Source of the DNA: Candidatus Saccharimonadota bacterium
Lineage (GTDB): Bacteria > Patescibacteriota > Saccharimonadia > Saccharimonadales > Saccharimonadaceae
Length of the DNA stretch: 64,000 bases
Assembly: GCA_017406565.1 (NCBI GenBank)
Contig: JAFQYG010000002.1
Coordinates: forward strand, 186,001-250,000
Reading direction: 5' to 3'
A model generated the notes under the pieces. It saw nothing but the letters and a program-made list of their open reading frames with translations, ran no database searches and was not told the origin of the DNA. Shown one piece after another: positions 36,676 to 45,870 of the stretch (positions are counted from its first letter, which is position 1; the number at the start of each line of letters is the position of its first letter). Made by a program: the position numbers and the translations under genes.

Positions 36676-37346
36676 TATATCTCCTCCTCGCAGCATGGCT
36701 CGGAGAGCAGGACTTTGAGGTTGCAGTTTTTGACGCGAATTTCATCTAAGAATTCTTTTTCCTTAACACCGTGTCGGAGTTTAACGTCATAAGTTAGCTT
36801 ATATAGGCTGCCCATGTTCATAGTTTTCATCCGAACTAATTTTGAACGGGAAGTATACTTTTTAAACACTTCTTCAAAAACATCCTCATAATCTAAGTCT
36901 TCAGGGATTACAACCTTAAGTACACGCTCATGTTGATCTGGTTCTAGTAGGCGTGTATAAGTGAGAATTATAATAGCAACTATTGCTATGGCAGTTATTA
37001 CTGTAGCAAATAGAGCATGCCCCATGCCAAGCGCTAACCCTACCATCATAGAGAAAAATACTGAAAGCAAATCTTTAGCATGGCCTTGGATAGAACGGAA
37101 ACGGATGAGCGAAAACGCACCGAGAATGGCAATCGATGTACCAAGATTACCATTGATCATAATCATAACAGCCATAACTAACAATGGTAAGACAGCTAGG
37201 GTAATCAAAAACCCTTTAGTGGTCTGCGTAGTTTTCATATGAGTGATTGCAATAGCAATACCTAGCAGTAAAGATACTCCTGCGCAGATTAATGCAGTTT
37301 TGATATCGAGCCCTGTCGCTGCATTATTAAATAAACTATTAAACAT
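36675..37346 (-). CDS. DUF4956 membrane protein
   Basis: A 223-aa protein with about four hydrophobic helices (residues 14-145) and a cytoplasmic C-terminal domain of about 80 residues. The central GTSIAILGAFSLIRFRSIQGHAKDLLSVFFSMMVGLALGMG region is characteristic of DUF4956. It belongs to the VTC-DUF4956-Cthe_2159 cassette and overlaps both neighbours (8 nt upstream, 1 nt downstream), so the three proteins are likely made together. The role is unknown; a transport or assembly function for a surface polymer is inference. Confidence 0.88.
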   Translation of the reverse strand: MFNSLFNNAATGLDIKTALICAGVSLLLGIAIAITHMKTTQTTKGFLITLAVLPLLVMAVMIMINGNLGTSIAILGAFSLIRFRSIQGHAKDLLSVFFSMMVGLALGMGHALFATVITAIAIVAIIILTYTRLLEPDQHERVLKVVIPEDLDYEDVFEEVFKKYTSRSKLVRMKTMNMGSLYKLTYDVKLRHGVKEKEFLDEIRVKNCNLKVLLSEPCCEEEI

Positions 37347-38064
37347 TTTGCTCCTTTATTATTTTTTGATAAATCTTTCCTACTTTACTAAATTGCTGTG
37401 GATAAATCTTAAGCTTGGTCAGTTCGTCAGTCAACCAAAGTGGTAGAACACCATGCGCTTTGATTTCCAATATGACATTTTGTTTGTCCTTAAAGTAAAT
37501 TTTATCACGTTTTCCTTTCAAAAAATAGAGATTCTTCGTACGATACCTAAGTCTCTCATCAAAAGTAATGCGTAGGTTATCTTCGCCTTTGTAAGATTCG
37601 CGATTATATGTCACTAAGATTCTTGGTTCTAAATCAAAATGCTTTATAAGATAGTCTACTTCTTTCGCGATTTGCATATCATGCTTAGTTCTACCTGGTG
37701 CTTCGGCCAATTCAAGCAAAGTTGTCTTTTTATCCACGAGGTCTTTAAATTCGTCATTAGTGATCATAATCCGACGTTTATAACCTGGATTTAAATCTGG
37801 ACAGCGAAGCTTTGTTTTAATTTCAAGAAAAACCCGGTCATAACCACCATAACTTCTGGCCCGCAATTTGTGCTTAAACACAGGTTGATCAATAGATTGG
37901 ATAATCAAATCATAATTATCGGTATCAAAATAAAGATTAAACACCTCAGACTTAAAATAGCCATCTTTGTGCATATTTTTCTTAATGACTTTCAATAGCT
38001 CTTTTCTGTCTGCTCTGGTTATTAAATACTTTTTCTCGATACGATCAAAAACTTTACCATCCAT
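37339..38064 (-). CDS. VTC-domain (polyphosphate polymerase-like) protein
   Basis: A 241-aa VTC/triphosphate-tunnel fold protein. Conserved basic and acidic strands include FDRIEKKYLI, FNLYFDTDNYDLI, KHKLRARSYG, VFLEIKTK and GYKRRIMI, and a late DNLRITFDERLRYRT. In yeast the VTC domain makes polyphosphate; the bacterial proteins are unproven. ATG 38064 is favoured because TATAAT (38076-38071 on this strand) ends six bases before it. The open frame continues upstream to 38322, but that part does not resemble the family. It starts the three-gene cassette. Confidence 0.88.
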   Translation of the reverse strand: MDGKVFDRIEKKYLITRADRKELLKVIKKNMHKDGYFKSEVFNLYFDTDNYDLIIQSIDQPVFKHKLRARSYGGYDRVFLEIKTKLRCPDLNPGYKRRIMITNDEFKDLVDKKTTLLELAEAPGRTKHDMQIAKEVDYLIKHFDLEPRILVTYNRESYKGEDNLRITFDERLRYRTKNLYFLKGKRDKIYFKDKQNVILEIKAHGVLPLWLTDELTKLKIYPQQFSKVGKIYQKIIKEQNV

Positions 38065-38122
38065 ATATATATTATAATACGATACAGCTGAAAATATGCT
38101 GTAAAAGGTACCCCTATTTACA

Positions 38123-38151
38123 TTGACAAAAATGCTTAAGTATGATATAAT
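38123..38151 (+). promoter_or_regulatory. Near-perfect sigma-70-type promoter
   Basis: TTGACA (38123-38128) and TATAAT (38146-38151) are separated by exactly 17 bp. The predicted leader to ATG 38213 is about 55 nt. Confidence 0.8.
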
Positions 38152-38212
38152 GTAAGAATAGGTCTTAATGTGGCTCGCACTTTTAAAATCTATGGTCTTA
38201 AGGGGGAATGAG

Positions 38213-38692
38213 ATGAAAGATATGAATAAACGTGAAAAATTTCTTTTGGTGATGGTTATTGCTCTTACCGTTTGCCTGGTTTTTATAATTTCAATATTTG
38301 ATGCCACTAAGTCACAACGCAATAACCTGGCTGCCCAGAACTGTACTTTACAGGAGGAAAAGAATGCTATTTGTGATACGAATATGAGGCTACTTGAAGC
38401 ATTAAGACGCGAACATCGGATTGCGCTGGCCGCAGATACGAAGCTACTGGTTGCTGACCTCGCTTGGTTAGATCGTGAAAATGATACATTCTATATGGAT
38501 GCATTTATTGATCTTGATAATGGGGAAGGGAATTGCTTTAAAAGGCTCAAAAAACTATTCGACGAAGACGAAGAGGCTCGTGCTAGAGCTGTGAATATCG
38601 TATGCTATCACTTAGATAATATGTGTCTATATGACATAACCAGTGATTATTACAATCAACTTGTTGCCGAAAGCGAGACCGCAGAAGGATAA
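38213..38692 (+). CDS. Small single-pass membrane protein with coiled coil
   Basis: Unrecognised, 159 aa. A basic N-terminus and one helix (about 10-30) are followed by a probable coiled coil (about 35-70) and an acidic C-terminal half with three Cys. The consensus promoter and the AAGGGGGAATGAG ribosome site before ATG 38213 suggest high expression. A terminator follows the stop. With the similarly built gene at 42054 it flanks the ABC transporter, but no functional link is shown. Confidence 0.6.
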   Translation: MKDMNKREKFLLVMVIALTVCLVFIISIFDATKSQRNNLAAQNCTLQEEKNAICDTNMRLLEALRREHRIALAADTKLLVADLAWLDRENDTFYMDAFIDLDNGEGNCFKRLKKLFDEDEEARARAVNIVCYHLDNMCLYDITSDYYNQLVAESETAEG

Positions 38693-38701
38693 GACCATAT
38701 A

Positions 38702-38728
38702 ATACCCGCAATTTTTGCGGGTATTTTT
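38702..38728 (+). terminator. Rho-independent terminator
   Basis: ATACCCGCA and TGCGGGTAT form a 9-bp stem followed by TTTT. Confidence 0.85.
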
Positions 38729-38754
38729 AATGTTTATGCTATAATTGTTTATAT

Positions 38755-41700
38755 ATGCTAGAGATTCGGAGTGTGTCGAAGGTCTATCAGACTGCGGGTG
38801 TTAGTCGTACTGTTTTAAATAAAGTACGGATTAATTTCCGTGAATCTGAATTTGTGTCGATTTTGGGCCCGTCTGGTTCTGGCAAGACCACGCTTCTTAA
38901 TATTATTGGTGGCTTAGACCAATACACTACTGGTGATTTGATAATCAATGAAAAATCGACCAAAAAATTCCGCGATAAAGATTGGGATTCTTACCGTAAT
39001 CATCGGGTGGGTTTTGTTTTTCAGTCGTATAATCTAATTCCGCACCAAACTGTACTAAATAACGTGCGACTAGCTTTGACTTTGTCTGGTATTTCTAAAC
39101 GTGAGTCAGTTAGACGAGCTAAAAAAGCCTTAAAAGACGTAGGGCTTTCTGACCATATTTATAAACGTCCAGCTCAATTATCAGGTGGGCAAATGCAACG
39201 TGTTGCGATTGCGCGTGCATTAGTGAACGATCCCGATATTTTACTAGCGGATGAACCGACAGGTGCGCTAGATTCTGAAACTTCGATTCAAGTGATGAAA
39301 ATTCTAAAGGACATCGCAAAAGACAAATTAGTCGTGATGGTAACACATAACCCTGAGCTTGCCAATAAGTACTCTACAAGAATAATCACATTGAAAGATG
39401 GAAAAATTACTTCCGACTCTAATCCATATGATGGCAAAATCAAAACTGATTTAGACGCAAAGGAGGCTGGACAAAAGGCTAAAAAGACTAAAATGTCATT
39501 TATCACAGCACTATCTTTGTCTTTGAATAATCTGTTAACTAAAAAAGCCCGTACAATACTAGTTGCGATGGCTGGTTCGATCGGTATTATTGGTATTGCG
39601 TTGATTTCGGCAGTATCGTCTGGTTTCCAAAATTACATCGACAAAATTGAGGAGGACACTCTTACATCTTATCCTTTGGCATTACAAAAAGAATCAGCAG
39701 ACGTTTCTGGAATGCTACTTAGCCTTTCTGGTGGAGAAACAGTAGAAACATTGGACAATAAAATCCGTGAAAACCAAATGCTGACTTCTACACTTGGCAG
39801 TGTTTCAAATAATGATTTACCGAGTTTTGTGGATTATTTGAATGCCCACTCTACAGAAATCAAAGATGATATCAGGTTAATGGAATATGAGTACAATGTA
39901 GATCCTGTAATATATACAGTAGATGCTACCAATAAGGTAGCTAAAATGAATCCGAGTAATATGTTTTCGACTTTAATTGGAGATAATTCGTTACTTCGAA
40001 ATTATTCAACAATGACGTCGGTATTTAGACAATTTGACCCTGATAATCTAAAGAACGATACGGAGTTATTGGCTGGTCGTTATCCTGAAGAATACAATGA
40101 AATGGTGGTAGTTTTAAGCAAAAAATCTGAAATTTCGGAGCTTTTGACATATTCTTTAGGTTTTCATGACTCGCAAGAATTAAATGAAATTGTTTCAAAA
40201 ATTCTTAGTGGTGAGAAAGTTGAAATTAATAATGAACCATTAGAATTGACCTACGATGATTTAATGAATGTTGATCTTAGATTAATATTGCCGGCAGATT
40301 ACTATAAATACAATTCAAAATACGAAGTGTATGAAGATATGTCTAGCGACGAAGGATTTATGAAAAACATTTATAATGAAGCTGAAAAGTTACATATTGT
40401 GGGTGTAGTAGTGACGGATACGGAAATGATGTCGGCTGGTAGTGGTGTTGCGTATTTACCATCATTAATAACTCATATTATTGACGAATCCGGCAAAACA
40501 GAAATTGTGAAAAAGCAACTAGCGAACCCAGAGATCGATATTTTCTCCAACACGAAGTTTGGCGAGGAAGGGAATGATTTTAATTTTGAATTCTCTGATT
40601 TGGTATCTATAGATGAGGCGAAATTAAAGCAGGCTTTTGGTGTGACGATTGACCAAAATGCAATTACCAACAAAACAAAAGAATACATCAACCAAATATC
40701 AGCGGATATTTCAGCGGATACTTCACCAGTAAAAAATGCTCTGATTGATAGGTTCAAATCTTTAGTCGATGGCTTAAAATCACATATAGTTGGGGAATCG
40801 GGAGCTGGGACTATTATGACAGCCGATATCGAAACTACTGTAGCTGAATTCATGTCGTCACAAAATTTTTCTGATTTGGAAGCCAGCTATTATATTCCAG
40901 CGGATAAGTTTGCTGATATGTATAAGGGACTTTTGAATGGTTTCTTAAGCACTTATTCTGGCGCATACGCTATGGCGATGCAAATGAGGGGAATCCCATT
41001 TAATCCCGAAACTGATCCGATGATGATTATTCCTGATGTCTATAATCAAGTTATTGAATCATACCTGGGGATGACTCAAATTGATGCTGTATTTAATGCT
41101 GTAGCTACACCTGTAGTAGAAATCAGCATGAAAAAAGAAATACTTGCTAAAGTAGGTGAACTTACTTCTTATCTATCGAGTAGTTTTGCTAATGCTTTCC
41201 ACGTTGATCAAAATGCGATAATCGGAGCATTTAAACTTAATTTTACCGAAGATGAATTATCACGTGTAGTCACGGCGATGTTTACCAAAAAGAAAACTAC
41301 GCTTGCAACTAATTTGTCAGCGTTGGGATACCAAGATTTGGATGATCCGACTATGCTTTCCTTCTATTTTTGGTCATTCGACGGAAAAACACGTTTTATG
41401 AATTTCTTGGACGGTTATAACGATTTGATGAAAGAAACAGGGAATGAAGATAAGGTAATTGAATATACTGATGCAACTGGAATACTTATGTCTTCTGTTA
41501 AGACTATTGTTGATGCAGTTTCTTATGTATTGATTGCCTTCGTGTCGATTTCGTTGATCGTGTCTTCTATTATGATTGGCGTGATTACATACATTTCTGT
41601 ATATGAACGTACTAAAGAGATTGGGATTTTGCGGGCAATCGGCGCATCGAAGCATAATATTTCGTCAATATTTAACGCTGAGACATTTATAGTAGGGTTC

Positions 41701-41922
41701 CTAGCTGGTTTGTTTGGCGTGGGGATTTCATATCTATTGATCCCGATAATTAATTTGATACTACATCACTACACGGGTGATATCCCATTATCCGCGTACC
41801 TAGATATCCGCACAGCTGGACTTTTGATTGTACTCTCGGTAATTCTTACCTTAATTGCTGGTTTGATTCCGTCGCGGTCTGCATCGAAGAAAGACCCAGT
41901 AGAAGCTCTTAGAAGCGAATAA
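38755..41922 (+). CDS. ABC transporter, ATPase fused to FtsX-like permease (MacB-type)
   Basis: A 1055-aa exporter-like protein. The N-terminal ATPase (1-225) has Walker A GPSGSGKTT (38-46), the signature LSGGQMQR and Walker B ILLADEPTGALD. A transmembrane helix (about 268-290) leads to an extracellular domain of about 590 residues, then three helices with the FtsX signature (VYERTKEIGILRAIGASK). MacB-like proteins use ATP to move substrates or signals across the envelope without a classical channel. The extracellular part is unusually large. TATAAT at 38740-38745 ends nine bases before ATG, so the mRNA is almost leaderless. Confidence 0.9.
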   Translation: MLEIRSVSKVYQTAGVSRTVLNKVRINFRESEFVSILGPSGSGKTTLLNIIGGLDQYTTGDLIINEKSTKKFRDKDWDSYRNHRVGFVFQSYNLIPHQTVLNNVRLALTLSGISKRESVRRAKKALKDVGLSDHIYKRPAQLSGGQMQRVAIARALVNDPDILLADEPTGALDSETSIQVMKILKDIAKDKLVVMVTHNPELANKYSTRIITLKDGKITSDSNPYDGKIKTDLDAKEAGQKAKKTKMSFITALSLSLNNLLTKKARTILVAMAGSIGIIGIALISAVSSGFQNYIDKIEEDTLTSYPLALQKESADVSGMLLSLSGGETVETLDNKIRENQMLTSTLGSVSNNDLPSFVDYLNAHSTEIKDDIRLMEYEYNVDPVIYTVDATNKVAKMNPSNMFSTLIGDNSLLRNYSTMTSVFRQFDPDNLKNDTELLAGRYPEEYNEMVVVLSKKSEISELLTYSLGFHDSQELNEIVSKILSGEKVEINNEPLELTYDDLMNVDLRLILPADYYKYNSKYEVYEDMSSDEGFMKNIYNEAEKLHIVGVVVTDTEMMSAGSGVAYLPSLITHIIDESGKTEIVKKQLANPEIDIFSNTKFGEEGNDFNFEFSDLVSIDEAKLKQAFGVTIDQNAITNKTKEYINQISADISADTSPVKNALIDRFKSLVDGLKSHIVGESGAGTIMTADIETTVAEFMSSQNFSDLEASYYIPADKFADMYKGLLNGFLSTYSGAYAMAMQMRGIPFNPETDPMMIIPDVYNQVIESYLGMTQIDAVFNAVATPVVEISMKKEILAKVGELTSYLSSSFANAFHVDQNAIIGAFKLNFTEDELSRVVTAMFTKKKTTLATNLSALGYQDLDDPTMLSFYFWSFDGKTRFMNFLDGYNDLMKETGNEDKVIEYTDATGILMSSVKTIVDAVSYVLIAFVSISLIVSSIMIGVITYISVYERTKEIGILRAIGASKHNISSIFNAETFIVGFLAGLFGVGISYLLIPIINLILHHYTGDIPLSAYLDIRTAGLLIVLSVILTLIAGLIPSRSASKKDPVEALRSE

Positions 41923-41944
41923 CAGAGAAAAAAGATAAGAACTA

Positions 41945-41973
41945 TTGACTTTTTAGTATAAGTGTGATATAAT
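41945..41973 (+). promoter_or_regulatory. Near-consensus promoter upstream of the 113-aa gene
   Basis: TTGACT (41945-41950) and TATAAT (41968-41973) are separated by 17 bp. The leader to ATG 42054 is about 75 nt and includes an ATAAGC...GCTTAT inverted repeat. Confidence 0.75.
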
Positions 41974-42053
41974 ATAAGCATAAGCTTGATTATTATCGAT
42001 CGCTTATCGTTATTTAATATAAAAGAAAAGAGATTATTATAGGGGGGTGCAAT

Positions 42054-42395
42054 ATGAAAAAGATTTCTTTTGTAAGGGTGGCAATTATAACCGTAGTTTG
42101 CGTGTTTGTCGTTCTCGGATTATTCTATTTTAATTCGTTCCAGTTTATGGGCGAGAAATTCATCGATTCAGCATATGGTGCGCATACATATGTCATGCCG
42201 AATCAGCTTACAGGTGAGGATATGATAGCGGCTGGTTATGAACATAATATTCAGGTACATGATTATGTGTTGACCAAATATCATATAGACGATAATAGCT
42301 GGAAGATCGATTTTGAAGGACCTACTGAAGTAACCCCTCCATGCGATGAGATCGCAAATGATCCTCCTGGAGAATACTTTGACGAAACTATATAG
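42054..42395 (+). CDS. Small N-terminally anchored protein
   Basis: Unrecognised, 113 aa. One N-terminal helix (about 8-26) is followed by an acidic extracytoplasmic domain with Pro-rich TPPCDEIANDPPGEY near the end. The ribosome site is G-rich (AGGGGGGTG). It has its own near-consensus promoter and a terminator, so it is a single-gene unit. It resembles the 38213 gene in layout but not clearly in sequence. Confidence 0.6.
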   Translation: MKKISFVRVAIITVVCVFVVLGLFYFNSFQFMGEKFIDSAYGAHTYVMPNQLTGEDMIAAGYEHNIQVHDYVLTKYHIDDNSWKIDFEGPTEVTPPCDEIANDPPGEYFDETI

Positions 42396-42408
42396 AATTG
42401 TTGCCTAG

Positions 42409-42438
42409 AACCCGGAACTCAATGTTTCGGGTTTTTTA
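42409..42438 (+). terminator. Rho-independent terminator
   Basis: AACCCGGAAC and GTTTCGGGTT form a stem followed by a T-run, 32 nt before tRNA-Gln. Confidence 0.8.
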
Positions 42439-42470
42439 TTTAGACTATTTATGATATAATTATAGAACAC

Positions 42471-42545
42471 TGGGGATTCGCCAAGTGGTAAGGCAGTGGG
42501 TTCTGGTCCCACCATTCGGGGGTTCGAATCCCTCATCCCCAGCCA
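42471..42545 (+). tRNA. tRNA-Gln (CTG), integration target
   Basis: The acceptor TGGGGAT pairs with ATCCCCA. The anticodon stem GTGGG/CCCAC carries the loop TTCTGGT (anticodon CTG). CCA is encoded. The serine recombinase gene on the other strand ends inside its 3' end (stop at 42533-42535). Confidence 0.95.
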
Positions 42546-44113
42546 TTTTTTGTTTTTGAGTCCAAAAGGTTCCGAGCGAACGGTCCTGACCCCTGTAATA
42601 TCAGTCCGCTAGGTCCTAAAGTTCGGTTCGAGCACGTGATGAGACCAATGAGGTCTCTTTTTTCGGCCGTTGTGGCTACATCGAACAATTTGTCGGCATA
42701 TTTAAAGACTTTTAAGATATAACCGGCATTTGTATAGAAGTTGTCGTCGGCTCGATCTAGCGCGACTTCTTGCGCCTGAATCTCAGCTAGTTCGTTGCGA
42801 TATCGCTCGTTATTTTGGTTATAAAGTTCCAGAGTAATACTCTTGTCCATTAGCATATCGTAAGCTTCCTGCTGTCTCGCTTCTAGTTTCTTGCGCTTTT
42901 GAGATAAACTTCGGCGTTGCTCGCGATAGAAATCTATCTTTCCGGCATGCGCTTCGGCTAATGCCTTTCTTATCTCGTCTAATTCGGTTTCAGTTAGTTT
43001 TAAACCTCGTAGGAATTCTTTTACCTTATCATCAAGATATTCTTCGGTGTAGCTCTTCATGCTCTTATGCACTCCTCGTCGGTTCGTGCAGTGGTAGTAT
43101 TTGTGGTGATTATAACCACCGTGTCGTAGCTTACGCTTCTTAAATTCTGGCGTTATTGTGCATCCACACTCTTCGCAGCGAATTAGTCCACGATAAGCCG
43201 ATTCTATGCCACCATACTTCGGTACCTGATCGTCACCCTTAAGATTTCTCTTGTCTAATATCTGATTAACCATATCAAACAGCTCTCGATCTATTATCTT
43301 CTCGTAATTATGCGGATATTTCTTTCCGCCTTTTTTATCGATAATAAATCCGACATAAAACTCACATCTTAGGAATTTATGGATGATTCCTTGGGAGAAT
43401 TTAGTGCCGTATTTCTTGTTCATTAGTCTTGCTAAGGTTCTACATGAATAAGTTCCGGTCGAGAAGAGCAAGAATACTTCTTTTACGATCGACGCGGCCG
43501 GTTCTACCGGAACGACGTTTTTAACCTTCGGCCTGACGCTGATAGTTCTAAATTCATAGCCATAAGGCGCGCTCCATGGTAGCTCGCCGCGCGACAGTTT
43601 ATTGATCTTCGTATTAAGGCCGTCTTCCTTAATGCGGTTCAGGTATTCCTGGCCCACAAAAACCTTCACATTCCAAGATGTGAGGTCGGTCGCGCGGCTA
43701 TTCTCTGAGAGAATCAGCCTTTCGTCAACGCAGTGGATGCGCTTGCCGTATTTAATGCGTAAATCTTCAATCGTTACTGCGTCGCGGAAGTTCCTCGTAA
43801 TACGATCTACGCGGAATGCGATAATATCCGTTACGTCCGGATTATCCTTTAAGAATTGGATCATCTCGTTGAAGCGTTTGCGCTCTTTATAGCTACCGCC
43901 AGTTTCGCCAATAGCGTATTCGCGCACGATCTTTAAGTTTTGCTCGATCGCGTAATCGCGCATACGCGGTAGCTGAATTTCATCGAGAGATAAGCCTTCT
44001 TTTTCTTGTCGCGCCGTTGATACGCGAGCGAATAGAACGGCTTTTCTGGTTAGTTGCGGCTCATTAGTTTTGCCGGTATTTACAGGGGTAGAGTTTCCCA
44101 TGTTATCAAACAT
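42533..44113 (-). CDS. Large serine recombinase (integrase)
   Basis: A 526-aa site-specific recombinase that joins DNA through a serine-phosphate intermediate. The resolvase domain (about 22-170) has LFARVSTARQEKEG with catalytic Ser32 and an AFRVDRITRNFRDA arginine region. A recombinase domain (about 180-290), a zinc ribbon with RCEECGCTI...YHC (about 310-340) and a coiled-coil tail follow. Its last codons, GWG-stop, are read from the tRNA-Gln 3' end, as expected if integration created the 3' end of the gene. The surrounding DNA is richer in GC than the flanks. It marks the left edge of the integrated element. Confidence 0.92.
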   Translation of the reverse strand: MFDNMGNSTPVNTGKTNEPQLTRKAVLFARVSTARQEKEGLSLDEIQLPRMRDYAIEQNLKIVREYAIGETGGSYKERKRFNEMIQFLKDNPDVTDIIAFRVDRITRNFRDAVTIEDLRIKYGKRIHCVDERLILSENSRATDLTSWNVKVFVGQEYLNRIKEDGLNTKINKLSRGELPWSAPYGYEFRTISVRPKVKNVVPVEPAASIVKEVFLLFSTGTYSCRTLARLMNKKYGTKFSQGIIHKFLRCEFYVGFIIDKKGGKKYPHNYEKIIDRELFDMVNQILDKRNLKGDDQVPKYGGIESAYRGLIRCEECGCTITPEFKKRKLRHGGYNHHKYYHCTNRRGVHKSMKSYTEEYLDDKVKEFLRGLKLTETELDEIRKALAEAHAGKIDFYREQRRSLSQKRKKLEARQQEAYDMLMDKSITLELYNQNNERYRNELAEIQAQEVALDRADDNFYTNAGYILKVFKYADKLFDVATTAEKRDLIGLITCSNRTLGPSGLILQGSGPFARNLLDSKTKNGWG

Positions 44114-44211
44114 AATACCCTAAACCTTTCATAAGTCCATATCATAAATGGACCTTTGGAGTTGGGCTATTTGCAACTAAAATAGCCGTAAAGAACCACC
44201 CTACATTTGCG

Positions 44212-45423
44212 CTAGTTTGGCCCAGCGCGCACCTTGTTTAATTCTGTAAAGTATTCAAGTAATCGTACTGGCTTGAACTCGGCCAGTTTATCTTCTATGT
44301 AGCTAGTAGAGCTACTCTTTCTCGTTCTAAAGTAGATCTTTGATATTTTCTTCGTAAGTCTAGACCACTGCGCCGAATTGGCGCCGGTCATCTTCCGCAC
44401 GTCTCGGCTTCCGGTTTCGCGCATTAGGCTCCATATCGCCAAAGTCTCTAGCCGTTGCGCTAAGGTCGCTTTTGGATTTAATGTATTTATCTCATGAAGA
44501 AAGCTGGTAGCTGTATTCGTAATTGTTTCATTAAGGTCTAGATTCTTCGCCTCGATCTGCATGAATTCGTATTTTAGTAGCGTCTTCGCTAATTCTTCAT
44601 TGAAGATATCTATAAATACAAGCTTTTGCTTCGTAGCTAGTCTTGCGACACTGTCGCTCGCTTTAGCCTTCTCGAGAGCGTGTTTCAGCGCTGTACTGAA
44701 CGCACGTTTCGTGTTGTATCGCGCTTCAACACGCACCACTTCAAAAGGCTTCTTGCTACGGATATTATCAAATAGCGTAAGTTGGCAGTAATTATCTTTC
44801 TCGAGTAGTCCGCGCTCGCTGACGCGAGACTTAGCTAGTTCTCTTCTCTTATCATAAATCGCTATGGCCTGGCTTGCGCTGTAAAAGTGCAGAGCTTCGC
44901 CATCGTTCCGATAAACACGCATATCGGCTTGTTTTCTGGTCGATACATTTGCTTTTGCTATATCGCCAATTACACTTGCCGCAGTCCGGTAATCATCAAA
45001 AATGATATTCTTGCCAAAGTGAACAGTTTTAACTTCGGCTCTTTCTATCTGGTTTCTTTTAATCTCAATTCCGAGCTTATATAGTTTGCGATAGAGCTCT
45101 GCGCAGACAGCCTTAAAGTCACCACTACCAAGCTCATCGAAGTTATTGTTGTAAAGAATCTTTGGTGCTGAAAATTCGATATGCAAGAATACAGAAACGC
45201 CGCCGGCTCGTACTGCTTTCATGAGTGTAACGCGTGGCTGATATACGCCTAGCTTCTTATCTTTCGCTTTTAGCTGTAATACGCATTTAATAACTTTGCC
45301 GGATCCAAAAGAATAGTATGGCGGCCCAAAGATGCCATGAGCAGAAGGAGAGAACTTACGATAAACGCTCGGGCTAATCCTGAAATTGGGGTAGTTCACT
45401 CGGAGAATCACAGTATCGATCAT
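44212..45423 (-). CDS. Phage/plasmid replication protein, II/X-like (putative)
   Basis: A 403-aa protein resembling gene II/X-type replication initiators. It starts MIDTVILRV, has a VFLHIEFSAPKILY strand, an ERAEVKTVHFG block and a late VVRVEARYNTKRAF block. These follow the order and spacing recalled from filamentous-phage and plasmid initiators (MID..., SPAKVL, DATFS, RFEARIKTRYL). Such proteins nick a replication origin to start rolling-circle replication. The catalytic Tyr cannot be fixed by eye. It sits next to the integrase, so the element may replicate when excised. Its first 50 nt overlap the SpoVG-like gene. Confidence 0.6.
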   Translation of the reverse strand: MIDTVILRVNYPNFRISPSVYRKFSPSAHGIFGPPYYSFGSGKVIKCVLQLKAKDKKLGVYQPRVTLMKAVRAGGVSVFLHIEFSAPKILYNNNFDELGSGDFKAVCAELYRKLYKLGIEIKRNQIERAEVKTVHFGKNIIFDDYRTAASVIGDIAKANVSTRKQADMRVYRNDGEALHFYSASQAIAIYDKRRELAKSRVSERGLLEKDNYCQLTLFDNIRSKKPFEVVRVEARYNTKRAFSTALKHALEKAKASDSVARLATKQKLVFIDIFNEELAKTLLKYEFMQIEAKNLDLNETITNTATSFLHEINTLNPKATLAQRLETLAIWSLMRETGSRDVRKMTGANSAQWSRLTKKISKIYFRTRKSSSTSYIEDKLAEFKPVRLLEYFTELNKVRAGPN

Positions 45424-45691
45424 CGCTAGCTCTCATTACATCTTCATATTTACTAATCACTGCTTCTTCTATTTCTTGCCCGACATATCTGTCTATCGGG
45501 TAGAATATTCCGAAACTATTCAGTCCAACCTTTTTAGTTGGAAAGGTGAGTCTGTATGAGCCATCTAGTCGCGTCATAATGCCAACGGAACTGCAGTAGA
45601 TCGTTCCGTATAGCACGAAGCTTGCGAAGGCTACCAGTCCGCCATGCGGCTTTACTGGAATTATTTCAATTTCCGATATAAAGCTATTCAT
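45374..45691 (-). CDS. SpoVG-family-like protein
   Basis: A 105-aa protein. FISEIEIIPVKPHGGLVAFASFVLYG, FPTKKV and YPIDRYVGQEIEEAVISKYE follow the SpoVG layout (IR.I...GRLKA.ASV.LDD, MPSRK, HPI..E.R..IE.AV...Y). SpoVG proteins are site-specific nucleic-acid-binding regulators, and relatives are common on mobile elements. ATG 45691 is favoured because an AAGGA site lies eight bases upstream. An in-frame ATG at 45715 is also possible. Its 3' end overlaps the replication-protein gene by 50 nt. Confidence 0.65.
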   Translation of the reverse strand: MNSFISEIEIIPVKPHGGLVAFASFVLYGTIYCSSVGIMTRLDGSYRLTFPTKKVGLNSFGIFYPIDRYVGQEIEEAVISKYEDVMRASDDRYCDSPSELPQFQD

Positions 45692-45870
45692 CGTCGTCAT
45701 CCTTATTAACGACATGCTCGCGCTTGTCTATATCGATTAATATTTCTAGAAACTTTACGAGCGCTTGTTGCTCTAGTTTCTTGTCTTTCTGATACGTTAT
45801 ATTACCTCTTCATTCCATATCCCAAGGATACAAAAAGAGAGTTCAGCGTTATTATTGCAATAATATTGCG

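Noticed and set aside
38065-38322. Longer VTC start at 38322
   Set aside because: The extension overlaps the divergent promoter and 38213 gene and has no family similarity; the leaderless -10 box fits ATG 38064.
42643-42662. GAGACC/GGTCTC hairpin with T-run on the plus strand
   Set aside because: It lies inside the serine recombinase coding sequence, with no plus-strand gene in front of it; probably chance.
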